Positions 26,627-34,511 of a stretch of DNA of 64,000 nucleotides are shown in pieces. The stretch's first letter is position 1. Each line of letters begins with the position of its first letter. The notes beneath the pieces were generated by a model. It saw only the letters and a list, made by a program, of their open reading frames with translations. It did no database searches and was not told where the DNA came from. Both the position numbers and the translations under genes were made by a program. Location: contig NZ_CP050177.1 of assembly GCF_011694815.1 (NCBI RefSeq), positions 2,221,001-2,285,000 of the forward strand, read 5' to 3'. This DNA is from Streptomyces liangshanensis (lineage in GTDB: Bacteria > Actinomycetota > Actinomycetes > Streptomycetales > Streptomycetaceae).

Positions 26627-26668
26627 AGCGCGTCGGGTGCGGTCTGCGGAGCCGGTACGGGCTCTGCT

Positions 26669-26710
26669 TCAGCCGACGCGCTTGCCAAGTACGAGAATTC
26701 GGGTGCGCAT
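26669..26710 (-). CDS. ilvB operon leader peptide
   Basis: The 13-codon frame encodes MRTRILVLGKRVG, the leader peptide conserved upstream of ilvB in actinobacteria. The consecutive control codons Ile-Leu-Val-Leu are spelled ATT CTC GTA CTT, mostly rare codons in this genome. Scarcity of charged branched-chain tRNAs should stall the ribosome here and prevent formation of the terminator at 26592-26626. A purine-rich GGAGGGAGGG lies about 9 bases upstream, but the -10 candidate also places transcription initiation close to the ATG. Confidence 0.92.
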   Translation of the reverse strand: MRTRILVLGKRVG

Positions 26711-26717
26711 GGCAATG

Positions 26718-26747
26718 ACCCTCCCTCCGGCGCGCCACGGCTGTCAA
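26718..26747 (-). promoter_or_regulatory. Candidate ilvB operon promoter
   Basis: A consensus TTGACA (26742-26747, minus strand) and GAGGGT (26718-26723) are separated by 18 bp. Initiation about seven bases downstream would fall at or next to the leader ATG at 26710, implying a nearly leaderless leader transcript. The -35 overlaps the last bases of the upstream cdgE-like gene. Confidence 0.5.
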
Positions 26748-29700
26748 GTGGGTGGGACGGGCGTCTCATTATTTGAGCGGCTGGCCGGGATGGAGGGGTA
26801 CGGGATCCGGTCACCGCCCGGCGGGCGGGTGTGGCGGACGGGCAGCGAGCCGCCGCTCAGGACGGGGCGCGGGACGCCCTGGGCGCCCGGGAGACCGCCC
26901 GGCAGCGGGTACGTGCCCCGCACCAGGGCCCGGCGCAGCCGGAACTCGTCGAGCGGCCCGGAGAAGGCCATCCCCAGGCCGTGGGTACAGCCCATGGCGC
27001 GCAGGGCCACCACCTGCTCGGGAAGGTCGACGCCCTCCGCGACCGACTCCAGGCCGAGGTCGCCGGCGATCTTGAGCAGCCCGGTGGTGATCTTGTGCAG
27101 CCGGGCGGACTCGACGACTCCGTCGACCAGCCCGCGGTCCAGTTTCAGGATGTCCACGGGGAGCCGGCGCAGGGCGTTGATGGCCGCGTACCCGCTGCCG
27201 AAGCCGTCGAGCGCGATCCGTACCCCGAGCCGGCGCAGGGACAGGAGGCGGTGCTCCAGCTCGTCCAGGGAGCTGCGCGGGTCGCTGTCGGCCAGCTCGA
27301 TCACCAGGGCCCCCGAGGGCAGGCCGTGGCGGGCGAGGAGCGTCTCCACGGAGCCGAGGGGCAGGGACCGGTCGAGCAGCCTGCGGGCCGGGAGCCGGAC
27401 GACGACCGGGGCGGGGTGGCCGAGCGCGGTGCGCTCGGCGGCCTGGGTGACGGCCTCTTCGAGGAGCCAGCGGCTCAGCTCGGCGGTGCGGTCGCCGTCG
27501 TCGGCGACGCGCAGGATCTCGGCGGGCGTGGAGAGGATGCCCTGCGCGGTGCGCCAGCGCGCCTGGGCGGCGACGGAACAGATCCGGCCGGTGGCCAGGT
27601 GGACGACGGGCTGGTGCAGGAGGGCGAACTCGCCGTCGTGCAGGGCGGTGCGCAGCCGGGCCGCCAGCTCCGTCCTGCGGACGACGTCGGCCTGCATCTG
27701 CGGCGCGTACAGCTCGACGCGGTCCTTGCCGCCGGCCTTGGCCCGGTACATGGCGAGGTCGGCGTTGCGCATCAGGTCGGTGGGGGTGATGCCGGGCTCG
27801 GCGAAGGCGACGCCGATGGAGGCGGCGACCCGGACATCGTTGCCTTCGATGCGGTACGGCTGGGAGAGCTGGAGGCGCAGGCGGTCGGCGATCTCGTGGA
27901 CCAGGTACTCCCGGGCGGTCTGGTCGTCGCCGCCGTCGCCGAGGACGATCGCCGCGAACTCGTCGCCGCCGAGGCGGGCCACGGTGTCCTCGGCGCGGAC
28001 GGAGTCCTGGAGGCGGCGGGCGGCCCGGACCAGCAGCTCGTCGCCGACCTGGTGGCCCAGCCGGTCGTTGACGCTCTTGAAGCCGTCGAGGTCGATGAAG
28101 AGGACAGCCGTGCCGGGGTCGGTCGCGCGGCGGCCGGACAGGGCGAGCCGGACGCGCTCGGTGAACAGGGCGCGGTTGGGCAGGTCGGTGAGCGGGTCGT
28201 GCTCGGCGTTGTGCTGCAACTGCGCCTGGAGGCGGACCCGCTCGGTGACGTCCCGGCTGTTGAAGATCAGGCCGCCCTCGTGGCGGTTGACGGTGGACTC
28301 CACGTTGAGCCAGTCGCCGGTGCCGGACTTGAAGCGGCACTCGATCCGGGTGGTGGGCTCCTCGGCGGGGGGCGCGGCCAGAAATCGCCGTACCTCGTGG
28401 TGCACCCGGCCCAGGTCGTCCGGGTGGATGATCGTGGCCAGTTCGGCGCCGACGAGGGCCTCGGCGTCGCGTCCGTAGACGCCGGTCGCGGCGGGGCTGA
28501 CGTAGCGCAGGGTGCCGGAGGGCGCGGCGATCATGATGACGTCGCTGGAGCCCTGGACCAGGGAGCGGAAGTGGTTCTCCTTCTGGGCCAGTTCATGGGT
28601 GAGCGCGATGTTCTCGACCAGCATGATGCCCTGCCGGACGACCAGGGCGAGCACGACCGTGGAGCCGGTGAGGACCACCACCCGGTCCACCCGGCGGCCC
28701 TCGATGACGTTGTAGAGGATCCCGAGCGTGCAGACGGCGGCGGCGAGGTAGGGCGTGAGCGCGGCGAGGGAGCTCGCGATGGGGCGGCCGGAAGGGCGGA
28801 CGGCGGGGCCCTGGAGGAGGACGGGGGGCGGCGGGTCCGGGGCCGCGTCCGCGACGCGGCGCACGCCCCAGGGCGCGTACGCGAGGAGGAGGGAGCCGGC
28901 GAACCAGCCGGCGTCCAGGAGCTGTCCCGAGCGGTACGTGGCCCTCAGCAGCGGCGAGGTGAACAGGGCGTCGCACACCACGGTCAGCGCGAGGGCCGCG
29001 ATGGCGGTGTTCACCGCGGAGCGGCTGCCCGTGGAGCGCCGGAAGTGCAGGGCGAGCACCATGCTGACGAGCACGATGTCGAGCAGCGGGTAGGCGAGGG
29101 ACAGGGCGGCCTGGGCGACGCTCTCGCCGCGGAAGTGCGCGTTGTGGGCGAGGGCGAGGCTCCAGGAGAGGGTCAGCAGCGAGCCGCCGATGAGCCAGGA
29201 GTCGAGGGCCAGGCAGACCCAGCCGGCCTTCGTGACAGGGCGCTTGGCGAGGACGAGCAGCCCCACGATGGCGGGCGGCGCGAAGCAGAGGAAGAAGAGG
29301 TCGGCGAGGGACAGGCCGGGTACGGGCCGGTCGAGGACCACCTCGTACCAGCCCCAGACGGCGTTGCCGCAGGAGGCCATGGCGGAGGACAGCGAGAAGA
29401 GCAGCCAGGCGGGGCGGAAGCGCCGGTCGCGGCCGCGGGCGTAGAGGAAGCAGGAGACGGCCGCGATCCCGGCGGCGAGGCTCAGCCCGAAGTCGCCCAT
29501 TATCAGGGCCAGTTCCGGCGATCCCCAGCCGAGGGCGGCGCCCGCCGCGTACCCCCCGCAGATCAGGGCGAGGAGGAGTTGGGAGAGGAGCCCCGTACCG
29601 ACTCCGCCCGGGGTGGGCCGGTGGGCGGGGAGCACGCCCTCGGCGCTCACCGGAGCGTCCCCGGGAGCGTCGCTGTCACCGCCGCGGGGCCCGGTCCGTG

Positions 29701-29923
29701 CGTCGCGGGTCCCGGGGTCCCCGGGGCCGGGGCCGCGGTCCGGGCAGCGGGCGTCAGAGTGTCCGGGGGTCGCCGTCGGCGGCCCTGCCGCGTCGGATGG
29801 TCGGTCCATCGCCCGTGCATCGCCCGTCGCCCCCCTCGCTGTCTGATCACCCACCGCGCCGCGCCTCCGCGCGTCGCGACCCCCAGATCGGGACGATACA
29901 CCAGTCTCGTCACTCAGGGACAT
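26744..29923 (-). CDS. cdgE: Membrane PAS-GGDEF-EAL protein, predicted diguanylate cyclase with degenerate EAL
   Basis: This protein of about 1059 aa has a long Pro/Gly-rich N-terminus (1-85), some ten membrane helices (about 90-430), a PAS domain (about 460-570, SSDVIMIAAPSGTLRYVSPA), a GGDEF domain with intact GGDEF at 652-656, and an EAL-type domain. The EAL domain has lost key residues: the EAL triplet reads AAQ (785-787), DDFGTGYSS is replaced by LDGFGSGYAA, and the terminal QGY motif reads LGM. Synthesis of cyclic di-GMP is therefore likelier than its hydrolysis. Position beside ilvB matches the Streptomyces gene I know as cdgE; the symbol is tentative. I prefer ATG 29921-29923 over a GTG seven codons upstream, with AGAAG nearby. 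Its stop lies inside the ilvB promoter. Confidence 0.85.
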   Translation of the reverse strand: MSLSDETGVSSRSGGRDARRRGAVGDQTARGATGDARAMDRPSDAAGPPTATPGHSDARCPDRGPGPGDPGTRDARTGPRGGDSDAPGDAPVSAEGVLPAHRPTPGGVGTGLLSQLLLALICGGYAAGAALGWGSPELALIMGDFGLSLAAGIAAVSCFLYARGRDRRFRPAWLLFSLSSAMASCGNAVWGWYEVVLDRPVPGLSLADLFFLCFAPPAIVGLLVLAKRPVTKAGWVCLALDSWLIGGSLLTLSWSLALAHNAHFRGESVAQAALSLAYPLLDIVLVSMVLALHFRRSTGSRSAVNTAIAALALTVVCDALFTSPLLRATYRSGQLLDAGWFAGSLLLAYAPWGVRRVADAAPDPPPPVLLQGPAVRPSGRPIASSLAALTPYLAAAVCTLGILYNVIEGRRVDRVVVLTGSTVVLALVVRQGIMLVENIALTHELAQKENHFRSLVQGSSDVIMIAAPSGTLRYVSPAATGVYGRDAEALVGAELATIIHPDDLGRVHHEVRRFLAAPPAEEPTTRIECRFKSGTGDWLNVESTVNRHEGGLIFNSRDVTERVRLQAQLQHNAEHDPLTDLPNRALFTERVRLALSGRRATDPGTAVLFIDLDGFKSVNDRLGHQVGDELLVRAARRLQDSVRAEDTVARLGGDEFAAIVLGDGGDDQTAREYLVHEIADRLRLQLSQPYRIEGNDVRVAASIGVAFAEPGITPTDLMRNADLAMYRAKAGGKDRVELYAPQMQADVVRRTELAARLRTALHDGEFALLHQPVVHLATGRICSVAAQARWRTAQGILSTPAEILRVADDGDRTAELSRWLLEEAVTQAAERTALGHPAPVVVRLPARRLLDRSLPLGSVETLLARHGLPSGALVIELADSDPRSSLDELEHRLLSLRRLGVRIALDGFGSGYAAINALRRLPVDILKLDRGLVDGVVESARLHKITTGLLKIAGDLGLESVAEGVDLPEQVVALRAMGCTHGLGMAFSGPLDEFRLRRALVRGTYPLPGGLPGAQGVPRPVLSGGSLPVRHTRPPGGDRIPYPSIPASRSNNETPVPPT

Positions 29924-29995
29924 AGCACTTCTACTCTCCGTCACCAGCAGGGGAGTTGCGGGTACCGGGTGTATCCACGGCGCGGCCCGCGCGGG

Positions 29996-30937
29996 TCAGC
30001 GGCCTGTGGTGTGCACCACGTTGTGCGGTTCCTCCCCCGCCGCGAACCGGGTCAGCTGTCCGGCGAGCAGCCGCTTGGCACGGGGCAGGAAGGCGGAGGT
30101 GGACCCGCCCACGTGCGGACTGATGAGAACACCCGGAGCATGCCAGAGCGGATGCCCCGCGGGGAGCGGTTCAGGCTCGGTGACGTCGAGCGCGGCCCTG
30201 ATCCTTCCGCTTTCCAGCTCGCCCAGGAGCGCCTTGGTGTCGACGACGGCGCCGCGCGCCACGTTCACGAGGAGCGCGCCGTCCTTCATGCGGGCCAGGA
30301 ACTCCGCGTCTGCCAGGCCCTTCGTCTCCTCGGTGAGCGGCGTCGAGAGGATCACGACGTCGGCGTCGGGGAGCAGGGCGGGCAGCGCGTCGAGCGGGTG
30401 GACCTCACCGCGCCCCGTGGTGCGGGCGGAGCGCGCGACGCGCGCCACCCGCGCACACTCGAACGGAGTGAGCCGGTCCTCGATGGCGGCGCCGATCGAC
30501 CCGTACCCGACGATCAGTACCGACTTGTCGGCGAGGGAGGGGTAGAAGCCGGACCGCCACTCCTCGCGCTCCTGGCCCGCGACGAAGCCGGGGACTCCCC
30601 GCAGCGAGGCGAGCACCAGGGTGAGGGCCAGTTCGGCGGTGCTGGCCTCGTGGACGCCCTTCGCGTTGCACAGCCGTACGCCGGCGGGCAGGCCCGCGAG
30701 TCCCGGCAGCACGTGGTCGGTGCCGGCGGACAGCGTCTGCACGACCCGTACGGACGTCATCCGCGCGAGCGGCCGGACGGCGATCTCCTGGCCCTTCATG
30801 TAAGGGACCACGTAGAAGGCGCAGTCGGCGGGATCCGCGGGGAAGTCCGCCGCGCCGTCCCAGTGGACGTAGCGCGGTCCGGAGGGGAGCCCTTCGATCT
30901 CGTCCGCCGGTATCGGGAGCCAGATGTCTGAAGTCAT
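29996..30937 (-). CDS. D-isomer-specific 2-hydroxyacid dehydrogenase family protein
   Basis: This 313-aa NAD(P)-dependent oxidoreductase has the Rossmann motif LIVGYGSIGAAIEDRL, the conserved NVARGAVVDTKAL with catalytic Arg, the E in LDVTEPEPLPAGHPLW, and catalytic His in LISPHVGGST. It is of the short form without ACT domain, so it is not a second SerA; glyoxylate/hydroxypyruvate or phosphite-type reductase activities are possible. ATG at 30935-30937. It is divergent from the aldo/keto reductase and downstream of nothing on its own strand within about 4 kb, suggesting a single-gene unit. Confidence 0.88.
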   Translation of the reverse strand: MTSDIWLPIPADEIEGLPSGPRYVHWDGAADFPADPADCAFYVVPYMKGQEIAVRPLARMTSVRVVQTLSAGTDHVLPGLAGLPAGVRLCNAKGVHEASTAELALTLVLASLRGVPGFVAGQEREEWRSGFYPSLADKSVLIVGYGSIGAAIEDRLTPFECARVARVARSARTTGRGEVHPLDALPALLPDADVVILSTPLTEETKGLADAEFLARMKDGALLVNVARGAVVDTKALLGELESGRIRAALDVTEPEPLPAGHPLWHAPGVLISPHVGGSTSAFLPRAKRLLAGQLTRFAAGEEPHNVVHTTGR

Positions 30938-31002
30938 GGCCAGGAGGCTATGCGAAGGACCATGGGGTTAGCGTGTGGGCGGAACGAGAAGGGATACGGC
31001 GG

Positions 31003-32013
31003 TTGGAGCGCAGGACCATCGGTGCGGCGGCCCTCGACGTGGGCGCGATCGGCCTCGGCTGCGCGCCGATGAGCTGGGCGTACACCGCCTCGGAGCAGCG
31101 CGGCGACCGGTCGTTGCGGGCCGTGCACGCGGCGCTCGACGCCGGGACGAGCCTGCTCGACACGGCCGACATGTACGGGCCGTTCACCAACGAGCTGTTG
31201 TTGGGGCGGGTCGTCGGGGAGCGGCGGTCCGAGATCTTCGTCTCCACCAAGTGCGGTCTGCTGGTGGGTGACCGGCACCTGGTCGCCAACGGCAGCCCCC
31301 GGTACGTGAAGCGGGCCTGTGACGCCTCCCTGCGGCGGTTGCGGACCGACGTGATCGATCTGTACCAACTCCACCGCGCGGACCCGGAGATACCCGTCGA
31401 GGAGACGTGGGGGGCCATGGCGGAGCTGGTGGGCGCGGGGAAGGTACGGGCGCTCGGGCTGTGCGCGGTGGAGGCCGGTCCCACGGCGTCGCGGGCCTTC
31501 CGCCGGGGCGCGCGGGCGCGGCCGTACGAGGCGACCGTACGGCAGTTGGAGCGGGTGCAGCAGGTCTTCCCGGTGAGCGCGGTCGAGGCCGAGCTGTCCC
31601 TGTGGTCGCCGGAGGCGCTGGAGCGGCTGCTGCCGTGGTGCGAGGCGCGGGGGGTGGGGTTCCTGGCGGCGATGCCGCTGGGCAGCGGGTTCCTGACGGG
31701 GACGCTCACGCCGGGGCAGGGCTTCGAGCCGGACGACGTACGGGCCAGGCATCCGCGGTTCACGGCGGAGATGATGGCCGCGAACCAGCCTCTGGTGGCG
31801 GGGATACGGCGGGTCGCGGAGCGGCACGGCGCGACCCCGGCGCAGGTCGCGCTGGCCTGGGTGCTGGGCCGGGGGCCGCACGTGGTGCCGGTGCCGGGGA
31901 CCAAGCGGGCGGAGTGGGCGGTGGAGAACGCGGGCGCGTCGGGGCTGGCGCTGACGGCGGCGGACCTGGCGGAGCTGGCCGGACTCCCGGCGGCGCGCGG
32001 GTCCTGGGACTGA
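31003..32013 (+). CDS. Aldo/keto reductase
   Basis: This 336-aa NADPH-dependent reductase of the AKR superfamily contains the catalytic tetrad regions DTADMYGPFTNELLLG (Asp, Tyr), VSTKCG (Lys) and YQLHRADPEIPVEE (His), and the cofactor-binding GATPAQVALAWVLGRGPHVVPVPGT near the C-terminus. The frame opens at GTG 30973, but I favour the TTG at 31003 (LERRTIGAAALDVG), because GAGAAGGGA is at proper distance from it and the AKR fold begins there. The substrate is unknown. It is divergent from the hydroxyacid dehydrogenase and followed by the lipoprotein sugar dehydrogenase. Confidence 0.85.
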   Translation: MERRTIGAAALDVGAIGLGCAPMSWAYTASEQRGDRSLRAVHAALDAGTSLLDTADMYGPFTNELLLGRVVGERRSEIFVSTKCGLLVGDRHLVANGSPRYVKRACDASLRRLRTDVIDLYQLHRADPEIPVEETWGAMAELVGAGKVRALGLCAVEAGPTASRAFRRGARARPYEATVRQLERVQQVFPVSAVEAELSLWSPEALERLLPWCEARGVGFLAAMPLGSGFLTGTLTPGQGFEPDDVRARHPRFTAEMMAANQPLVAGIRRVAERHGATPAQVALAWVLGRGPHVVPVPGTKRAEWAVENAGASGLALTAADLAELAGLPAARGSWD

Positions 32014-32126
32014 GGCGGGGCGGGAGCGCGGAGGCGGTCCGGCGGGGCAAGTCGGCGGTGCGGGGGCGGGCGGCGGTGTAAGAACAGGAGGGACCGCAGC
32101 GCCCGCCCGCCGAAGGGATCAGAACC

Positions 32127-33314
32127 GTGCAACGTTCCGCAGTGACGGCCGTATGGGCCGCCGCCGTTCTTCTCGTGGCCACCGGGTGCTCCGGGGGCGG
32201 GGACGGACCGCGGACCGGCCGGATCCCGGTCGCCACGCCGAGTACGCAGGGGACGGCCGCCGGGGCGTCGGCCGGCGCGCCGTCCACCGGCGCGGAGGCG
32301 AGCGAGTCGGCGGCTCCCGCGAAGGGCTCCGCCCGGGTGGTGCGGACGCTCACCGAGGGGCTCAAGTCCCCCTGGGGGCTGGCCGCCCTGCCCGACGGCG
32401 ACCTGCTGGTGTCCTCGCGGGACGAGGGCACGCTCACCCGCGTCGCGCAGGACAGCGGGAAGCAGACCGTGATCGGCTCGGTGCCCGGCGTCTCCCCCGC
32501 CGGCGAGGGCGGCCTGCTGGGGATCGCGCTCTCCCCCTCGTACGCCTCGGACCACCTGGTGTACGCGTACTTCACGACGGAGTCGGACAACCGCATCGCG
32601 CGCCTGCGCTACGACGAGACCCGGCCGGCCGGGGAGCAGCTGGGCGCGCCGGACACGATCCTGCGGTCGATCCCCAAGGGCGCGATCCACAACGGCGGCC
32701 GGATCGCCTTCGGCCCCGACAAGATGCTCTACGCGGGCACCGGCGAGACGGGCGAGACGGGGCTCGCGCAGGACATGAAGTCGCTGGCGGGCAAGATCCT
32801 GCGGATGACGCCGGACGGGACGCCCGCGCCCGGCAACCCGGTGCCCGGCTCGCTGGTGTACTCGCCGGGCCACCGCAACGTGCAGGGCCTGGCCTGGGAC
32901 TCGCGGGGCCGGCTGTGGGCGGCGGAGTTCGGGCAGAACACCTGGGACGAGCTGAACCTGATCGAGCCGGGGAAGAACTACGGCTGGCCGGACGTGGAAG
33001 GGAAGGCGGGGAAGGCCGGGTTCGTGGACCCGGTGGTCCAGTGGCGGACGAGCGAGGCCTCGCCGAGCGGGATCGCCTACGCGCGCGGCTCGATCTGGAT
33101 GGCGGGACTGCGCGGCGAGCGGCTCTGGCGGATTCCGCTGGACGGGCGGGAATCCGCGGCGGCGCCCCAGGCGTTCTTCGAGGGGCAGTACGGCCGTCTG
33201 CGCACCGTTCTCGCGGTGGGCGGCGCCACGGTGTGGTTGGTGACCAGCGAAACGGACACCAGGGGGACACCGCGGCCGGGGGACGACAAGATCCTCCGGC
33301 TGGAGGTCTCATGA
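32127..33314 (+). CDS. PQQ-dependent sugar dehydrogenase-type lipoprotein
   Basis: This 395-aa extracytoplasmic protein has a lipoprotein signal with lipobox VATGC (Cys at about residue 21), a low-complexity Ala/Ser/Gly linker to about residue 70, and a six-bladed propeller of the glucose/sorbosone dehydrogenase family (SPWGLAALPDGDLLVSSRD, GEGGLLGIALSPSY, HNGGRIAFGPDKMLYAGTGE, GHRNVQGLAWDSRGRLWAAEFGQNTWDELNLI). The family can oxidise aldoses using pyrroloquinoline quinone, but many actinomycete members have no known substrate. GTG at 32127 follows GAAGGGA. It probably forms a unit with the downstream DUF6191 gene 28 bp away. Confidence 0.87.
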   Translation: MQRSAVTAVWAAAVLLVATGCSGGGDGPRTGRIPVATPSTQGTAAGASAGAPSTGAEASESAAPAKGSARVVRTLTEGLKSPWGLAALPDGDLLVSSRDEGTLTRVAQDSGKQTVIGSVPGVSPAGEGGLLGIALSPSYASDHLVYAYFTTESDNRIARLRYDETRPAGEQLGAPDTILRSIPKGAIHNGGRIAFGPDKMLYAGTGETGETGLAQDMKSLAGKILRMTPDGTPAPGNPVPGSLVYSPGHRNVQGLAWDSRGRLWAAEFGQNTWDELNLIEPGKNYGWPDVEGKAGKAGFVDPVVQWRTSEASPSGIAYARGSIWMAGLRGERLWRIPLDGRESAAAPQAFFEGQYGRLRTVLAVGGATVWLVTSETDTRGTPRPGDDKILRLEVS

Positions 33315-33342
33315 CTACGCGTAGCGAGAAGGTGGACCGTCC

Positions 33343-33576
33343 GTGTTCAACATGATCGAGCAGCTCTTCGCGCCCGGCCGCAAGCACACCCACGAGGAAC
33401 AGAAGCGCCTGGAGCTCAGCCGGGTCGACGTCGACGCGAACGACCCGGGGCGGGGTCCGATAGACCTCGCCTCCGGGAAGGTCACGATACGGGTCCCCGA
33501 CGAGGCGTCCGGGCCGTCGGAGGCGGCGGAGCCGTCCGACGCGCCCGGGACCCCGCCGGGGACCGGGGGTCAGTGA
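33343..33576 (+). CDS. DUF6191-type small conserved protein
   Basis: This 77-aa protein begins at GTG 33343, with GAAGGTGG upstream. The first 50 residues (FNMIEQLFAPGRKHTHEEQK, then DPGRGPIDLASGKVTI) match the short actinobacterial family DUF6191 as I recall it; the tail is a disordered Pro/Gly/Ser-rich extension. It has no membrane segment or catalytic motif. It follows the sugar dehydrogenase at 28 bp, so the two are likely co-transcribed, and its 3' end overlaps the convergent hydrolase gene by 7 bp. Confidence 0.7.
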   Translation: MFNMIEQLFAPGRKHTHEEQKRLELSRVDVDANDPGRGPIDLASGKVTIRVPDEASGPSEAAEPSDAPGTPPGTGGQ

Positions 33577-34391
33577 CCCGCCGCGCTCACGATGAGGTCG
33601 GTGATCTCACGGGGGTGCGTCACGAGCGAGAGGTGCCCGGAGTCCAGCTCGACGGTCCGGGCGCCCATGCGCTGGGCGACGAAGCGCTGGAGGTCCGGTG
33701 ACGCCGTCCGGTCCCGCTTGGAGACGGCGTACCAGGACGGCTTGTCCCGCCAGGCGGCCGCGGTGGTCCGGGTGGCGAACAGGTCCTGGGCGATGCGGCC
33801 CTGGACGACGTACAGCGCCCGTGCCGTGTCCTGGTCCACGCCGTTGGCGAAGTCGTCGAGGAACGCCTCCTCGGTGAGCTGTCCGAAGCCGTCCCGAAAG
33901 ACGAGCCCGGCGGACGCGGGCGGGGTCGGGAACCGCGCCGCCAGCGCCCCGTAGTCCTCGCCCGCCTCCGGGGCGCGGGCGGCGACGTACACGAGGGACG
34001 TCACGGCCGGGTGGTCGCCCGCCTGGCTGATGACGACCCCTCCGTAGGAGTGCGCGGCGAGGACGGTCGGCCCGTCCTGGAGGTCCAGGACGCGGCGCGT
34101 GGCGTCGACGTCGGCGGCGACCGAGGACAGCGGGTTCTGGACGGACGTGACCGTGAAGCCCTTGGCCTGGAGCCGCTTGATCACCTCGGTCCAGGAGGAC
34201 CCGTCGGTGTAGGCGCCGTGCACCAGCACCACGTTGCGGGCGCGCGGGGCGGGGGTGGCCGGGGGCGTGGCGGAGGGGGCGGGGGCGTGCGCGGCGGGGG
34301 TGTGGGGGGCGGCGGAGGCGGGGGTCGCGGCGAGGAGGCCGGCGGCCGGGGCGGCGACCGCGGCGGCGGAGAAGGTACGTCGATCGATCAC
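33570..34391 (-). CDS. Secreted alpha/beta hydrolase
   Basis: This 273-aa hydrolase has an N-terminal export signal (MIDRRTFSAAAVAAPAAGLL) containing DRRTF, so twin-arginine export is possible. A Pro/Ala-rich linker precedes the catalytic domain from about residue 50. Motifs are the oxyanion strand VVLVHGAYTDGSSW, nucleophile Ser in AAHSYGGVVI, and the late His in LDSGHLSLVTHP. The sequence resembles the EstC/haloperoxidase-like esterase group. Substrate is unknown. It lies downstream of the LuxR-type regulator on the same strand, with a hairpin between them. Confidence 0.85.
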   Translation of the reverse strand: MIDRRTFSAAAVAAPAAGLLAATPASAAPHTPAAHAPAPSATPPATPAPRARNVVLVHGAYTDGSSWTEVIKRLQAKGFTVTSVQNPLSSVAADVDATRRVLDLQDGPTVLAAHSYGGVVISQAGDHPAVTSLVYVAARAPEAGEDYGALAARFPTPPASAGLVFRDGFGQLTEEAFLDDFANGVDQDTARALYVVQGRIAQDLFATRTTAAAWRDKPSWYAVSKRDRTASPDLQRFVAQRMGARTVELDSGHLSLVTHPREITDLIVSAAGH

Positions 34392-34455
34392 GGGCGGGAC
34401 TTCCTTCGTACGGGGGGTGATGTCCTGCCCGAAGCATTTCGCGCGGCGGCGGTTC

Positions 34456-34483
34456 GCCCGGCACCGGGGTGACCGTGCCGGGC
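34456..34483 (-). terminator. Hairpin between the LuxR-type regulator and the alpha/beta hydrolase
   Basis: GCCCGGCAC (34456-34464) pairs with GTGCCGGGC (34475-34483) around a 10-nt loop, 29 bp past the regulator stop. There is no U tract. It probably terminates or attenuates the long upstream transcript. Confidence 0.5.
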
Positions 34484-34511
34484 GCCGGCCGCCGGGCCGG
34501 CCCTCGGGCCC

